A stretch of DNA of 64,000 nucleotides from Fulvivirga sp. M361 (GCF_007097395.1 NZ_VKDC01000006.1:458073-522072); one strand, 5' to 3'. Positions 33,358 to 43,410 are shown, counted from the stretch's first letter. Notes: a model not told the origin generated them from the sequence alone. Numbers and translations are program-made.

Positions 33358-35313
33358 TTAATCCTGGATCATTAATCGGCCAATACCCAGAATTCTTAGA
33401 GCACTATAGGCTTTATAAAAATAACTACCTGAACTTAATCCGTCTTTTTTAATGATAGTAGCATCAGGTAAATCGAGATGTTGATATACAACTCTGCCAT
33501 GTGCATCAAAAATGATAAGCGATATATTCCGTTCTCCCGCAATTCTATTGAAGCGTACTGTTCCCTGAGTTAATATTGGATTGGGAAATATAGTGAAATC
33601 AGGATCTTCCCATTGTTCATCGATGATTGATGTTATCGTTGATACTTTACAGCCATTGTTATAAGAAGCTTTTGGATTGTAGTAGTCATTACCGGTTTGC
33701 ATACATCCGATGATGCGGACCTTATCACTTCCTTCCAGAATATGGTAGGATTCGTTCGCCTCAAAATTTTTAAATACCTGAGTATGGATACCGGGCCATA
33801 TCACCTTTATTGAATCTATGAGCTGGCTACTCCCCAAACCAAAGTGTAAGATGCTTGAGTTATGAGAGGCATGACCTGAGCCACCCGATAGTTCTCTTAT
33901 CTGAAGATTATCCTGTTGATAAACAACCACCTTTGATCCAATGGCACTTCTATTACTTGTCGTACCTTCCAACTTGATTTTCAGCCAGTGATTTGATGTA
34001 GACAGGTTGTTATTATAAAGCAATGTGTTATTAATGGCACCTGAACTTCTGGATAGACTGGTTATAATAAGATCCATGTCACCATCATTGTCGTAGTCAA
34101 ATGTGGCACTTCCTCTTGCAATACCATAGTCAGCAACACCTTCATTTTCAGAGACATCTTCAAATGTATTGTCTCCTGAATTTTTGAATAATTTGTTAGG
34201 GTCTTTTTCTGCGTTTTTAATGAACGAAGCGGCTGGTGTATGACCGTTGGCCACAAACAGATCCTGGTACCCGTCTAAGTCGTAGTCGAAAAAGTTGGCT
34301 CCCCAGCTGGTTGAGAAAAGATCACCCTCAAATTCATTGCCCACGCCTGCAATGTCTGTGATGTCTTTAAAGGTGTTGTCATTTTGATTTTCGTAAAGGA
34401 CGTTTTTACCCAGGTTTGTAGAGTAGTAATCAAATTTTCCATCATTGTTGATGTCTCCTACAGCAATGCCCATACCATAAATACGGGCATTCAGACCTGA
34501 TGATTTACTCTTATCGTGAAAAGTGGTTTGAGGATATTGATTTTCATATAGCGTGTTAGGGGTGAGCCACCCGCCAAAATCGTTCGCAATGTAAATGTCA
34601 GGTTTCGTATCATGGTTATAATCGGTAAAAGCCACAGCCAGCCCACAGCCTTCATTATCAATCCCAAAAGAAGCGGCTGATTCAGTAAAGGTTCCATCAC
34701 CATTATTAATATAAAATTGATCCGCGTAACAACCATGATCAAAGCCAATCACCTCGCCATTTATATTTCGGATCAGCTTTGTCTCCTTAATATAATTAAC
34801 AACATAAATATCGAGCAGGCCATCCCGGTTAACGTCTGAAAACGCTGCTCCCGTACTCCATACATTGCCTGTTATTCCTGCCTCATTTGATCGTTCCAGG
34901 AAAGTCCCGTTTCCCTGGTTAATGTAGAGTAAATTGGGGCGTAAACTTTCAGTAGTCACGAAAAGATCTACCAGTCCATTATTATTGATATCTCCTGCAA
35001 TTACTCCTGAAGTTTTTATCGTTTCTTTGAGCACAATACCGGCCATTCCACTCACATCTTCAAATGTACCGTCCCCTATATTTCGATAGAGCTTATTTTG
35101 CCTTGTGCCACCGGTCAAATAGATATCTTCAAAGCCATCATTGTTATAGTCAAAAATGGCAACACCACCACCGAAAAGATTGGAAGATATGTGGCTGTGA
35201 CTGATGCCTGAAGATCCACTTACATTAGTAAATGTTTGAGAATTTCCTTGATTGAAAAAAAATATGCACGTTATGAATAGTATTATTTCAGATGCATATA
35301 ACAGATTTTTCAT
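33358..35313 (-). CDS. FG-GAP/ASPIC-UnbV repeat protein with T9SS tail
   Basis: 651 residues from the ATG at 35313 (MKNLLYASEI.. begins the signal peptide; the frame to 35391 is not needed). An FG-GAP/VCBS beta-propeller with many calcium-binding turns (DYNNDGFEDIYL, DVNRDGLLDIYV, DINNDGKFDYYS, DYDNDGDMDLII), then an ASPIC/UnbV domain (about 460-530: IGSKVVVYQQD, LSGGSGHASHNSSILHFGLG), then a T9SS sorting domain (FTIFPNPILTQGTVRF to the end). Cell-surface or secreted; function unknown, with an adhesive or binding role usual for such propellers. Divergent from the ECF sigma locus. Confidence 0.87.
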   Translation of the reverse strand: MKNLLYASEIILFITCIFFFNQGNSQTFTNVSGSSGISHSHISSNLFGGGVAIFDYNNDGFEDIYLTGGTRQNKLYRNIGDGTFEDVSGMAGIVLKETIKTSGVIAGDINNNGLVDLFVTTESLRPNLLYINQGNGTFLERSNEAGITGNVWSTGAAFSDVNRDGLLDIYVVNYIKETKLIRNINGEVIGFDHGCYADQFYINNGDGTFTESAASFGIDNEGCGLAVAFTDYNHDTKPDIYIANDFGGWLTPNTLYENQYPQTTFHDKSKSSGLNARIYGMGIAVGDINNDGKFDYYSTNLGKNVLYENQNDNTFKDITDIAGVGNEFEGDLFSTSWGANFFDYDLDGYQDLFVANGHTPAASFIKNAEKDPNKLFKNSGDNTFEDVSENEGVADYGIARGSATFDYDNDGDMDLIITSLSRSSGAINNTLLYNNNLSTSNHWLKIKLEGTTSNRSAIGSKVVVYQQDNLQIRELSGGSGHASHNSSILHFGLGSSQLIDSIKVIWPGIHTQVFKNFEANESYHILEGSDKVRIIGCMQTGNDYYNPKASYNNGCKVSTITSIIDEQWEDPDFTIFPNPILTQGTVRFNRIAGERNISLIIFDAHGRVVYQHLDLPDATIIKKDGLSSGSYFYKAYSALRILGIGRLMIQD

Positions 35314-35417
35314 ATTTATTAAAAGTGTGTTGTTGTATTTCGATTTTGGTTGCCTAAGACACTGAAATGGAATTAAAATGATTTGATTCACCTACTTAGT
35401 AGTACACGCGTAATGTA

Positions 35418-35432
35418 TTTTACACCTATCCG
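35418..35432. repeat. Motif TTTTACACCTATCCG, copy 2
   Basis: Second exact copy, in the divergent region between the ASPIC gene (start 105 bp away) and the ECF sigma gene (start 122 bp away). See 33329-33343. Confidence 0.5.
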
Positions 35433-35554
35433 CCACCTTCAAATAATTATATTTAGTTAAGAATAGTAATAACCTCTGATTTTTATTTTAAAGAAAAAAT
35501 CAACTTACTTTATAATATGGCACGAAGTATAACTTTTTCAAAAAGTCATCCTGT

Positions 35555-36130
35555 TTGAACAAATTTGATCCAAATATTACACAAGAATTAGTGAGGAAAT
35601 TAAGTTCCGGAGATCAGCGAGCATTCAAAACTTTATATGATTATTATGGAAGAAAACTATACTATCTGGGCCGGAAATATCAACTATCCGAAGACGAAAG
35701 TTCAGAGATTGTTCAGGATGTTTTTTTTAAAGTATGGCAGAAAAGAAAGGAGTTAAATCCTGCCTATTCTTTTAACTCCTACTTAATAACGATAGCCAAA
35801 AATTTGATCTTTAATGGGATTAGAAAAAGTGCATATAAAAGGGCCTATCTTTCTGACTTAGACAGCTCCGATTTTTCTCACAATGATACTGAAAAGTCAG
35901 TTATCTATTTAGATCTAGAAAAGATAGCCTCCGAAGCCATAGAGCAATTACCTCCCAAGAGGAAAAACATTTTTAAGCTAAGTCGGGAATCAGGAATGAG
36001 CAATCAGGAAATCGCTGAATCGCTTAACATATCCAAGAGTACAGTTGAAAACCAAATGAATAAGTGTCTGAAGTTTTTAAAACATTACCTCAGACATACC
36101 GCCGAAATAATCTACAAAGGCAATCAATAA
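35555..36130 (+). CDS. ECF-type RNA polymerase sigma factor
   Basis: 191 residues. The TTG at 35555 is the only usable start after an in-frame stop at 35513 and gives a full region 2: ALTYDYYGRKLYY-like helix and EIVQDVFFKVWQKR (about 20-90). Region 4 (about 130-185) has the helix-turn-helix MSNQEIAESLNISKSTVENQM. It directs RNA polymerase to promoters of its regulon, most likely the downstream SusC/D locus, and is held inactive by the FecR-type protein encoded 107 bp downstream. Confidence 0.93.
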   Translation: MNKFDPNITQELVRKLSSGDQRAFKTLYDYYGRKLYYLGRKYQLSEDESSEIVQDVFFKVWQKRKELNPAYSFNSYLITIAKNLIFNGIRKSAYKRAYLSDLDSSDFSHNDTEKSVIYLDLEKIASEAIEQLPPKRKNIFKLSRESGMSNQEIAESLNISKSTVENQMNKCLKFLKHYLRHTAEIIYKGNQ

Positions 36131-36237
36131 GGTACTTTTATTAGGCAAAAGCACTCCACATAATTTTCTTCATAAAAAATATTCAGGCACAAAGTAGGTG
36201 CATGGTTCTCACTGTGTGTAACTATAATCAACGACCA

Positions 36238-37257
36238 ATGAAAACGAAGGTGACGAAGGAATTATTAGAAAAATTTTTTAAAGGAAAATGTACTGCTGAA
36301 GAAGAGGGCAAGGTTTTGCAATGGATGAAAGACAGGTCTGATAAAAACATGCTTCATAAGATAGAGCAGGACTGGATGAGCATTAATGAAGATGATTTTC
36401 CTGTGGAGGATACGTTCGAACGTAGCTTCGGAGAATTGCAAAAGAAAATTAACAGTCAACCTAAAGTTATCCGACTTAAACCCTGGATGAAGGTAGCTGC
36501 CTCTTTGTTACTGGTTGCTTCTTTATCACTAGTCCTCTTTTTCTATGATCAGACGAAAGAGGATGCCTATATCACAAAACACATTCAAAAAGGAAATCCG
36601 TCTGTATTCACTTTTAACGATGGTTCGAAAGTAACCTTAAGTGCCGGAAGTACTATTAGCTATCCTGTAAAGTTTGCCAGTAATAAACCTGTTTACCTTG
36701 AAGGCCAAGCTCATTTTGATATTTCATCAGACAGTGAGGTAACCATTTTTGCGGGAAATGTTAAGGCCAGGGCCTCACAATCTTCCTTTAATATTTCTGC
36801 TTTTCCGGAAGATGAAGAAGTAGTTGTGTCTGTTTTGGAAGGCCAAGCCGAAGTTACGGGTGATAAACGTCTACTCAAACTATATAAACCCAAAACCATT
36901 CCTCTAACAAAATTAAGGCCTGCAATTACCGTCAGAGACAACGAATATTTAGCCTTCAATAAAGATGAAGATACTCTGAGCAAAGGGGAAGATTTTGACC
37001 AGAAAGAAGTGTCTGCCTGGAAGGAGGGTGTGATCTATTTTAACAATGCTGATTCGGTTGAAATGATCAAGAAGCTGGAGAGATGGTATGGTGTTGATAT
37101 CACAGTGAGCGGATGCCTCGGACAGCAAACTTTTAACGGTGAATACGCCGGTAAAAGTCTTGATGAAATCCTGATGACAATTAAGACAAATGAAAGCCCC
37201 CCACTGGAATTTATAAGAAAGGAAGATCATATACTGATAAATGGAATCTGTATATGA
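36238..37257 (+). CDS. FecR-type transmembrane anti-sigma factor
   Basis: 339 residues from the ATG at 36238, chosen over 36202 because the cytosolic anti-sigma helix (MKTKVTKELLEKFFKG, CTAEEEGKVLQWM) begins there. One membrane helix, VAASLLLVASLSLVLFFY (about 85-102), then the periplasmic FecR domain (FNDGSKVTLSAGSTISYP, VYLEGQAHFDIS, VSVLEGQAEV) and the C-terminal DUF4974 secretin/STN-like domain (FNNADSVEMIKKLERWYGVDI to the end). It binds the sigma factor and releases it on a signal from the outer membrane. It ends 31 bp before the Kelch lipoprotein. Confidence 0.93.
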   Translation: MKTKVTKELLEKFFKGKCTAEEEGKVLQWMKDRSDKNMLHKIEQDWMSINEDDFPVEDTFERSFGELQKKINSQPKVIRLKPWMKVAASLLLVASLSLVLFFYDQTKEDAYITKHIQKGNPSVFTFNDGSKVTLSAGSTISYPVKFASNKPVYLEGQAHFDISSDSEVTIFAGNVKARASQSSFNISAFPEDEEVVVSVLEGQAEVTGDKRLLKLYKPKTIPLTKLRPAITVRDNEYLAFNKDEDTLSKGEDFDQKEVSAWKEGVIYFNNADSVEMIKKLERWYGVDITVSGCLGQQTFNGEYAGKSLDEILMTIKTNESPPLEFIRKEDHILINGICI

Positions 37258-37288
37258 TGGAAATCATAGTGAAACTAAACTAATTGAT

Positions 37289-38707
37289 ATGAAGAAACTT
37301 TTAACAATCGCTTGTAATTTTGTTGCACTACTTTTACTCACTACCCTCATTTCCTGTTCAGATGATGAAGCACCTCTAAGTAATCTTACCGGTATACTTT
37401 CTTATGGTCTCGAAGAATATACGGTGAACTTTGATGTGGATGAATCGTCACTTACCATCGCCAATGTAGGCGCTGATAGCTTACCTTTTGGAACAGATAT
37501 AACCGCTCTGACCGCAAAATTTGAGGCCATAGATCTTACCACAATAATCGTAAATGGCACAGAACAAATAAGTGGGACCACTGTGAATGACTTTAGCAAC
37601 CCGGTAACGTATAAGGTGCTGGCAGAAGATGGAGTCACAGAAAAAAATTATGTAGTTACTGTTAATGTTTCCAAAATTGATCCTGAAACTGTATCCTGGA
37701 ATCAAATCGCAAATGAACAATGGTCGGCCTTTGAAATTACCAGGGCAACTTCGTTCGGAGGTAAACTTTGGGTGTACCTTTTTACCAAAGGCAGTGGTTT
37801 TGGCGCAGATCAAATGGAAGCCTACAGTTCTATTGATGGTGGAGAAACCTGGGTGTTAGAAAATGCAGTAGATGACCAGTTTAACTATGCCGATGAAGAG
37901 GAAGGCTACCCATTTCCTTATGGTAGAAGCATTGCGCTTACGACTTTTGATAATAAATTATGGTCAATAGCCGGGTTTCTGAAAGGAAGACAAAATGAAG
38001 ATGGAAGCCTTCCATTTGATGATCCGACAAAAGATGTTTGGAGCTCGGAAGATGGCTTAAACTGGATACGTCACTTTATTGAAGATGGCTTTTCACAACG
38101 AGAAGCTGTTTCAGCTCTGACGTTTGATGATAAGTTGTGGGTGATTGGAGGGAATAGTCCGGGATCATTCGGCGCTCTTGGTAGTCCTGTGAATGATGTC
38201 TGGAGTTCGTCAAATGGCACAACCTGGACCCAGGTAACAGCAGATGCGGGTTTTGATGCAAGAACAGCTCCGTCAGCAATCGTATTTAATGGTAAAATGT
38301 ACATCATTGGCGGAGTTGATGCCGGAGGTATATTGCTCAATGATGTATGGAGCTCATCAGACGGAGCATCATGGACCCAGGAAACCGCGGCTGCAGCATT
38401 TACCGCCCGAAAATCAGCTGGCGTATTTGCATTTAATGACAAACTGTTTCTAATAGGAGGAGAGGGATCTGACGGGACCGATCCTGTACAATATGCTGAT
38501 ATGTGGGTTTCTGAAGATGGAGCTACGTGGACGGAAGTAGATGTGAATGATCCGTTTGTGTTACCAAGTAACTTTACTGCCAGAAGTAATCATGCCGTAT
38601 TTGTAGAAGGCAATGAGATCTTTATGATTGGAGGTACCGGGCCTCTCGATGCGGACATGCTTCCCACATACTACACTTCGGTATGGCGCGGTGTTGGGAT
38701 TGAATAA
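37289..38707 (+). CDS. Surface Kelch-propeller lipoprotein in SusC/D locus
   Basis: 472 residues from the ATG at 37289; the longer frame from 37241 overlaps fecR. The signal ends TLISC (Cys23), and the SDDE after the cysteine resembles the surface-export signal of Bacteroidota lipoproteins. An N-terminal DUF5018-like beta domain (about 30-130) with TYKVLAEDGVTEKNYVVTV is followed by a propeller of about five Kelch blades (LWSIAG, LWVIGG, MYIIGG, LFLIGG, IFMIGG), each followed by DVWSS.DG. Its place between FecR and SusC suggests a surface glycan-binding or signal-sensing part of the uptake complex (inference). Confidence 0.82.
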   Translation: MKKLLTIACNFVALLLLTTLISCSDDEAPLSNLTGILSYGLEEYTVNFDVDESSLTIANVGADSLPFGTDITALTAKFEAIDLTTIIVNGTEQISGTTVNDFSNPVTYKVLAEDGVTEKNYVVTVNVSKIDPETVSWNQIANEQWSAFEITRATSFGGKLWVYLFTKGSGFGADQMEAYSSIDGGETWVLENAVDDQFNYADEEEGYPFPYGRSIALTTFDNKLWSIAGFLKGRQNEDGSLPFDDPTKDVWSSEDGLNWIRHFIEDGFSQREAVSALTFDDKLWVIGGNSPGSFGALGSPVNDVWSSSNGTTWTQVTADAGFDARTAPSAIVFNGKMYIIGGVDAGGILLNDVWSSSDGASWTQETAAAAFTARKSAGVFAFNDKLFLIGGEGSDGTDPVQYADMWVSEDGATWTEVDVNDPFVLPSNFTARSNHAVFVEGNEIFMIGGTGPLDADMLPTYYTSVWRGVGIE

Positions 38708-38728
38708 CCCTTCAATTGCTTGAATAAC

Positions 38729-38757
38729 AAGGGGGGCATATGATAGCCCTTCTTTCT
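38729..38757 (+). terminator. Weak terminator-like hairpin before SusC
   Basis: AAGGGGGGC-ATATGATA-GCCCTT followed by CTTTCTTT, between the Kelch lipoprotein and SusC genes. The stem is imperfect. It might attenuate readthrough so that SusC/D expression differs from the upstream genes. Confidence 0.3.
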
Positions 38758-38799
38758 TTACCACTTTCCAGGCTGAGATCATTAACTAAACTATAATTA

Positions 38800-41700
38800 A
38801 TGAGATATCGGAGCATCATAAGATTTCAAATAATACTAATTGTCTTTTTGGGAGTTCAGGCTGTGCCTTGTTTTTCACAGACTGCTACGAAGAGGTTAAC
38901 ACAAAACCCGATCGAACTTAGGGGCAGGGTAGTGGACGCCGAGGATAAACAACCTGTTCCCGGAGCTACTGTTATGTTAAAAAGCACCAAACAAGGAACG
39001 GCATGTGATAGAGATGGTCATTTCTCATTATTGGTCAGCAGCGAAGATTCGGTAATCATCTCCGCGATAGGTTTCACCCCTCTTCAACAACCTGCCAGAT
39101 TAATTGAAGGGGCTCCTTTGATAGAATTGACGCCTGATATTATGAGTTTGCAGGAGGTGGTGGTAACAGGTTACGGAAGTCAAAAAAAGAAAGAAGTTAT
39201 AGGCTCCATAAGCTCTGTCAGTGCACGGGAGATAGAAAGTACAACGTCACTTTCCGTTGACAATGCTATTGCGGGTAAAGCAGCAGGAGTCTTGGTTAAT
39301 TCAAGTTCAGGTGTGCCGGGTTCCGCAACTTCTATTACCATTCGGGGGCTTACATCACTTAGCGGTGACGCCAACAATCCATTGATTGTAATAGATGGCG
39401 TGCCGGTATATGGTACCGGTCAGGACCTGAATACAACAAATTTTAGCGAATCAGTTACAGGGGTTATTTCTGTATCGGGAGGAACACGGGTAGCTTCCAG
39501 TTTTGACCTCCAGCCTGAATTTGAAAGGAATCCGCTTGCTAATATTAACCCGGCAGACATCGAATCGATAGAAATCCTGAAAGATGCGTATGCAACAGCC
39601 ATTTATGGTTCACGCGGTGCTGCAGGAGTGGTTTTGATCACGACCAAGAAAGGTAGCCGAGGCCATACGAAATTGGATTTTAGCTACGTAACCGGGGTAT
39701 TGCAACCTGTTGATACACATGATTTACTCAATAGCGAACAGTATAATGATATTTACAACAAATACTTCAGGCGCGATATAAACACTACACCAAATACGAA
39801 CTGGCAAGATGAGGTGATCAGGGAACCTGTCGTCAGTGACGTTGGACTTTCTATCTCCGGTGGAGATAAAAGGGGCTCCTATTTTGTCAGTGGAGCTTAC
39901 ACAAGCCAACCCTCCTATATTATTAACCAGGGCTTTGAACGCTATTCCGGAAGAATAAATCTGACCTATAATTCCAGTGAAAAGATCTCCTTTGGAACCA
40001 ATACGGTAATTACATATACAGATAATCAGGCCCTTAATGCACAGCAGGTTTATTATGATGCTATTTTGAAATCACCAAGTTTACCCGTCCTGGATGAGGA
40101 AGGGGAATACTATTTCGACCTGGACGAAACCAATGGTTTGGGGCTTCCTAACGTTAACCCGGTAGCAGTAGCCAACAAAAACATCAACTCACTGGAAGAT
40201 ACCAGGACAGTAAGTACAATATATGCTACAGTGGATTTCTTCGATTGGCTATCCGCGAAATCTGAAGTTGGTATAGATTTATACAACTCCCGGGCGTATA
40301 GCCGAAGAGCCGCTGCTCCGGGATTTCTGCCCAATGGCGAAGCGATAGAAACTACTTCACAAAATCGCAAACTGGTGATAAACAATACCGTTACAATTGA
40401 TCGCCTGTTTAAGGAGTTTCACTATCTCAGCGCCGTGCTTGGACAAAGTTTTGAAACGTCTAATGAACAGGTCACAAGTATTTCGAGTGATAACTTTCCC
40501 AATGACAACATTTTAAGCATTGGCGCTACAAATTCCGCCGACAGGCTTGTGCGAGGAGCCATTTCCAGAGAGTGGGCACTGACTTCTTATTTTGCCAGAG
40601 TCAATTATCACTATAAAAACAAATATTTAGGTGGCATTACCTATCGCCTCGACGGATCTTCAAGGTTTGCAAAAAACAATCGCTACGTAGGCTTTCCGGC
40701 ATTTTCTTTAGGATGGAGAATATCCGAAGAAAAATTTATGAAAAACAGAAGCCTTATAAACGACCTGAAACTAAGAAGCAGTCTTGGGTTTTCCGGTATC
40801 CAGGGTAGTGGTTTCTCCTCGTATTACGGTTTCCAGGGTCAATATGTATTTTCAAATACGCAATACGGTAATCTTGGAGTATTGGAGGCACAACAACCTC
40901 CTAACCCTGATGTGGAATGGCAAAGAACCCAATCAATAGATGTTGGCCTTGATGTATCGCTTTGGGATAGTAAGCTCAATTTTATATTGGATTATTATCA
41001 CAAAAGGGTAAATAACCTGCTTTTTAGTTCTTCAGTTCCTAACTACCTGGGTTACAGTTCACAGGAGCAAAATCTAGGAGACATGAAAAACGAAGGAATA
41101 GAAGTTACAATAAATGCGGAGGTCAGTATTGGGCCAGTTCAATGGGTCTCCAATTTTAATTTGGCCGCCAATAGAAACAAAATTTTAAAATTAAATCAAC
41201 AAGGACAATTCGTAGGACGGACACCTACCGGAGGGAAATACCTAAAAGAGGGAGAGGCAGCAGGATTGTTTTTTCTCTATCAATGGGAAGGGGTAGACCC
41301 ATTGACGGGAAATCCCCTTTGGTTAGACGGAGATGGCAACCTTTCAGACAGCCCGCCGGAAAACCGCTGGAGAGTCGATGATAGCCTGGACAGGCATAGG
41401 AAAGTGTATGGCTCGAATCAGCCTGATTTCTTTGGTGGATTTAACAATTCATTCATTTATAAGGCGCTTCAACTGGACATGTCCTTTACGTATTCGTATG
41501 GAAATAAAATGTTTAATGGCTCCAGGGCTACCTTGCTGACCTATTCTACCGGAGATGGCAGTAATCTTTCTACGGATATTCTTGATTATTGGAAGATTGC
41601 CGGACATCAAACCGAAATACCTGCATTAAGAAATAATTCAATCAGATTACCGGAATCTGCAACATCTAATGATGCGACCTATGATTACACAGTGAGTCGG

Positions 41701-41976
41701 GAATCATCCAGGTTCCTTGAAGACGGATCATTCGTGCGGCTCAAGACAGTACAGTTGTCCTATAATTTTCCACCGGCACTGTTGTCTAAAATGAAAAATG
41801 CCGTAAGAAACCTGAAAATATATGTGCGAGGCACTAACCTGTTGACTTTTACCAAATATACGGGGCTGGATCCCGAAGTTAGTGCATTTGGTTCTAATGC
41901 GTTAAGTGGGGGAATAGATGAATTAACAATGCCTCAAAGCAGGATTATGCAGGTAGGTATAAACCTGGGTTTATAA
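38800..41976 (+). CDS. SusC-family TonB-dependent transporter
   Basis: 1058 residues: signal peptide ending FSQ (about 27), carboxypeptidase-regulatory-like domain (about 38-112: IELRGRVVDAEDKQPVPGATV), SusC signature LQEVVVTGYGSQKKK (117-131), plug with ADIESIEILKDAYATAIYGSRGAAGVVLITTKKG, then barrel, ending MQVGINLGL. No STN domain precedes the plug although an ECF sigma/FecR pair is encoded just upstream. Substrate unknown; no glycoside hydrolase is encoded in this operon, so peptides or another nutrient are possible. Confidence 0.95.
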   Translation: MRYRSIIRFQIILIVFLGVQAVPCFSQTATKRLTQNPIELRGRVVDAEDKQPVPGATVMLKSTKQGTACDRDGHFSLLVSSEDSVIISAIGFTPLQQPARLIEGAPLIELTPDIMSLQEVVVTGYGSQKKKEVIGSISSVSAREIESTTSLSVDNAIAGKAAGVLVNSSSGVPGSATSITIRGLTSLSGDANNPLIVIDGVPVYGTGQDLNTTNFSESVTGVISVSGGTRVASSFDLQPEFERNPLANINPADIESIEILKDAYATAIYGSRGAAGVVLITTKKGSRGHTKLDFSYVTGVLQPVDTHDLLNSEQYNDIYNKYFRRDINTTPNTNWQDEVIREPVVSDVGLSISGGDKRGSYFVSGAYTSQPSYIINQGFERYSGRINLTYNSSEKISFGTNTVITYTDNQALNAQQVYYDAILKSPSLPVLDEEGEYYFDLDETNGLGLPNVNPVAVANKNINSLEDTRTVSTIYATVDFFDWLSAKSEVGIDLYNSRAYSRRAAAPGFLPNGEAIETTSQNRKLVINNTVTIDRLFKEFHYLSAVLGQSFETSNEQVTSISSDNFPNDNILSIGATNSADRLVRGAISREWALTSYFARVNYHYKNKYLGGITYRLDGSSRFAKNNRYVGFPAFSLGWRISEEKFMKNRSLINDLKLRSSLGFSGIQGSGFSSYYGFQGQYVFSNTQYGNLGVLEAQQPPNPDVEWQRTQSIDVGLDVSLWDSKLNFILDYYHKRVNNLLFSSSVPNYLGYSSQEQNLGDMKNEGIEVTINAEVSIGPVQWVSNFNLAANRNKILKLNQQGQFVGRTPTGGKYLKEGEAAGLFFLYQWEGVDPLTGNPLWLDGDGNLSDSPPENRWRVDDSLDRHRKVYGSNQPDFFGGFNNSFIYKALQLDMSFTYSYGNKMFNGSRATLLTYSTGDGSNLSTDILDYWKIAGHQTEIPALRNNSIRLPESATSNDATYDYTVSRESSRFLEDGSFVRLKTVQLSYNFPPALLSKMKNAVRNLKIYVRGTNLLTFTKYTGLDPEVSAFGSNALSGGIDELTMPQSRIMQVGINLGL

Positions 41977-41979
41977 GCT

Positions 41980-43410
41980 ATGATTAAGGCATTCAAATTT
42001 TTAATATTTACGAGTTGGGTTGTGATGTTGGGTTGTGATAATAAGCTTGATATCAAACCGGAAGACACATTGGTGGAAACAGATGTTTTTGCTGAAGAAG
42101 CACTTGCCGAGCGGGCGCTGGGGGAGGCCTATTTACAATTGGCCCGGGCATCGGTCAACACAACATTTACCCTGGCTGATTTCACTACTGATATTACTGA
42201 ATCTAATGACAATGAGTTTTTCAACAAGTTTATAGACGGGAACCTCAGGCCCCAGGATGAGACGATAGCAGACTTTTGGCTTTCCTATTACTCAGCAATT
42301 AATTCAGCAAATGGTCTTATTACAAATATCCCACGTTTTGGCACCTATGATCAGGAGATACAAAGTCAGCATGTAGGTGAAGCTAAATTTGTTCGTGCGT
42401 TTGCCTATTTAAAATTACTTTGTTTGTACGGAGAAGGTGCACTAACAAAAAACATGGCTGGGATGGGGCTTCCTTTACAGCTCACACCATTTGCAGGATA
42501 TAATGAAGACGACGAGCTATTGCCACGATCTACCGTACAGCAGGTGTATGACCAGATTATAAAAGATCTGAAAGAAGCCGCTGAAGCTGTTCCGCAATCG
42601 TATGGTACCTCTTCCTCGGCTAACCTCGATAACAGGACAAGAGTCACCAAAGGTGGAGCTCATGCACTTTTATCCAGAACCTACCTTTACATGGGCGATT
42701 TTGAAGAGGCCGCTGACTATGCTCAACTGGTGATCGATCAAGTCGATACCTATGAGCTTACACAGGACATAACTGAACTATTTCCGGATAATACAGAAGT
42801 GATAGAAACAAATATGACAAAGGAATACATTTTGGGTTATCCCTTTAGCTTCAATCAAATGGGTAGCAATAACGTCTCTTTTTCCTATTACTTCAAGCTT
42901 TCGCTTTGGGTGGATGAAAACTTTGTAAACGCTTACCCTCCCGAAGATTTAAGAATAGCCACATTGATCTTTGAAGGCGATACTGAGAATAACCAGCACA
43001 TTGTGGAGGGCCGCAGAACAACAGCAAAATATTCCCATCCGTTTGGAAGAGACAATGTGCCGATGATACGGCTGGCGGAAGTAATGCTGACACGTGCCGA
43101 AGCGCTTGCTCGAACAGGTGGTGTTAATCAGGAATCCATACATCTGTTAAATACTGTACATCAACGATCTAACCCAACGGCTGATGACCTTGTAATGGGA
43201 GATTTTGCAGATAGTCAACAGCTCATTGACGAAATATTGAGAGAAAGAAAACTGGAACTGGCCTTCGAAGGTCATGCGCGCTATGATTTGATGAGAACCG
43301 ATCAACCCTTGAGAAACCCTAATGTATCTCAGGATCATAAAATTTTACCAATACCACAACTGGACATTGATATTAGTAAAGGAGTGATTAAGCAAAACCC
43401 TGGCTATTAA
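41980..43410 (+). CDS. SusD-family nutrient-binding lipoprotein
   Basis: 476 residues starting three bases after the SusC stop, so translationally coupled. Lipoprotein signal ends VVMLGC (Cys19). SusD marks: LDIKPEDTLVETDVFA, YYSAINSANGLI, AKFVRAFAYLKLLCLYGEG, IRLAEVMLTRAEALAR, ERKLELAFEGHARYDLMRT, and the ending LPIPQLDIDISKGVIKQNPGY. It is shorter than the SusD of the mannose locus and forms the lid of the transporter encoded before it. Confidence 0.95.
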   Translation: MIKAFKFLIFTSWVVMLGCDNKLDIKPEDTLVETDVFAEEALAERALGEAYLQLARASVNTTFTLADFTTDITESNDNEFFNKFIDGNLRPQDETIADFWLSYYSAINSANGLITNIPRFGTYDQEIQSQHVGEAKFVRAFAYLKLLCLYGEGALTKNMAGMGLPLQLTPFAGYNEDDELLPRSTVQQVYDQIIKDLKEAAEAVPQSYGTSSSANLDNRTRVTKGGAHALLSRTYLYMGDFEEAADYAQLVIDQVDTYELTQDITELFPDNTEVIETNMTKEYILGYPFSFNQMGSNNVSFSYYFKLSLWVDENFVNAYPPEDLRIATLIFEGDTENNQHIVEGRRTTAKYSHPFGRDNVPMIRLAEVMLTRAEALARTGGVNQESIHLLNTVHQRSNPTADDLVMGDFADSQQLIDEILRERKLELAFEGHARYDLMRTDQPLRNPNVSQDHKILPIPQLDIDISKGVIKQNPGY

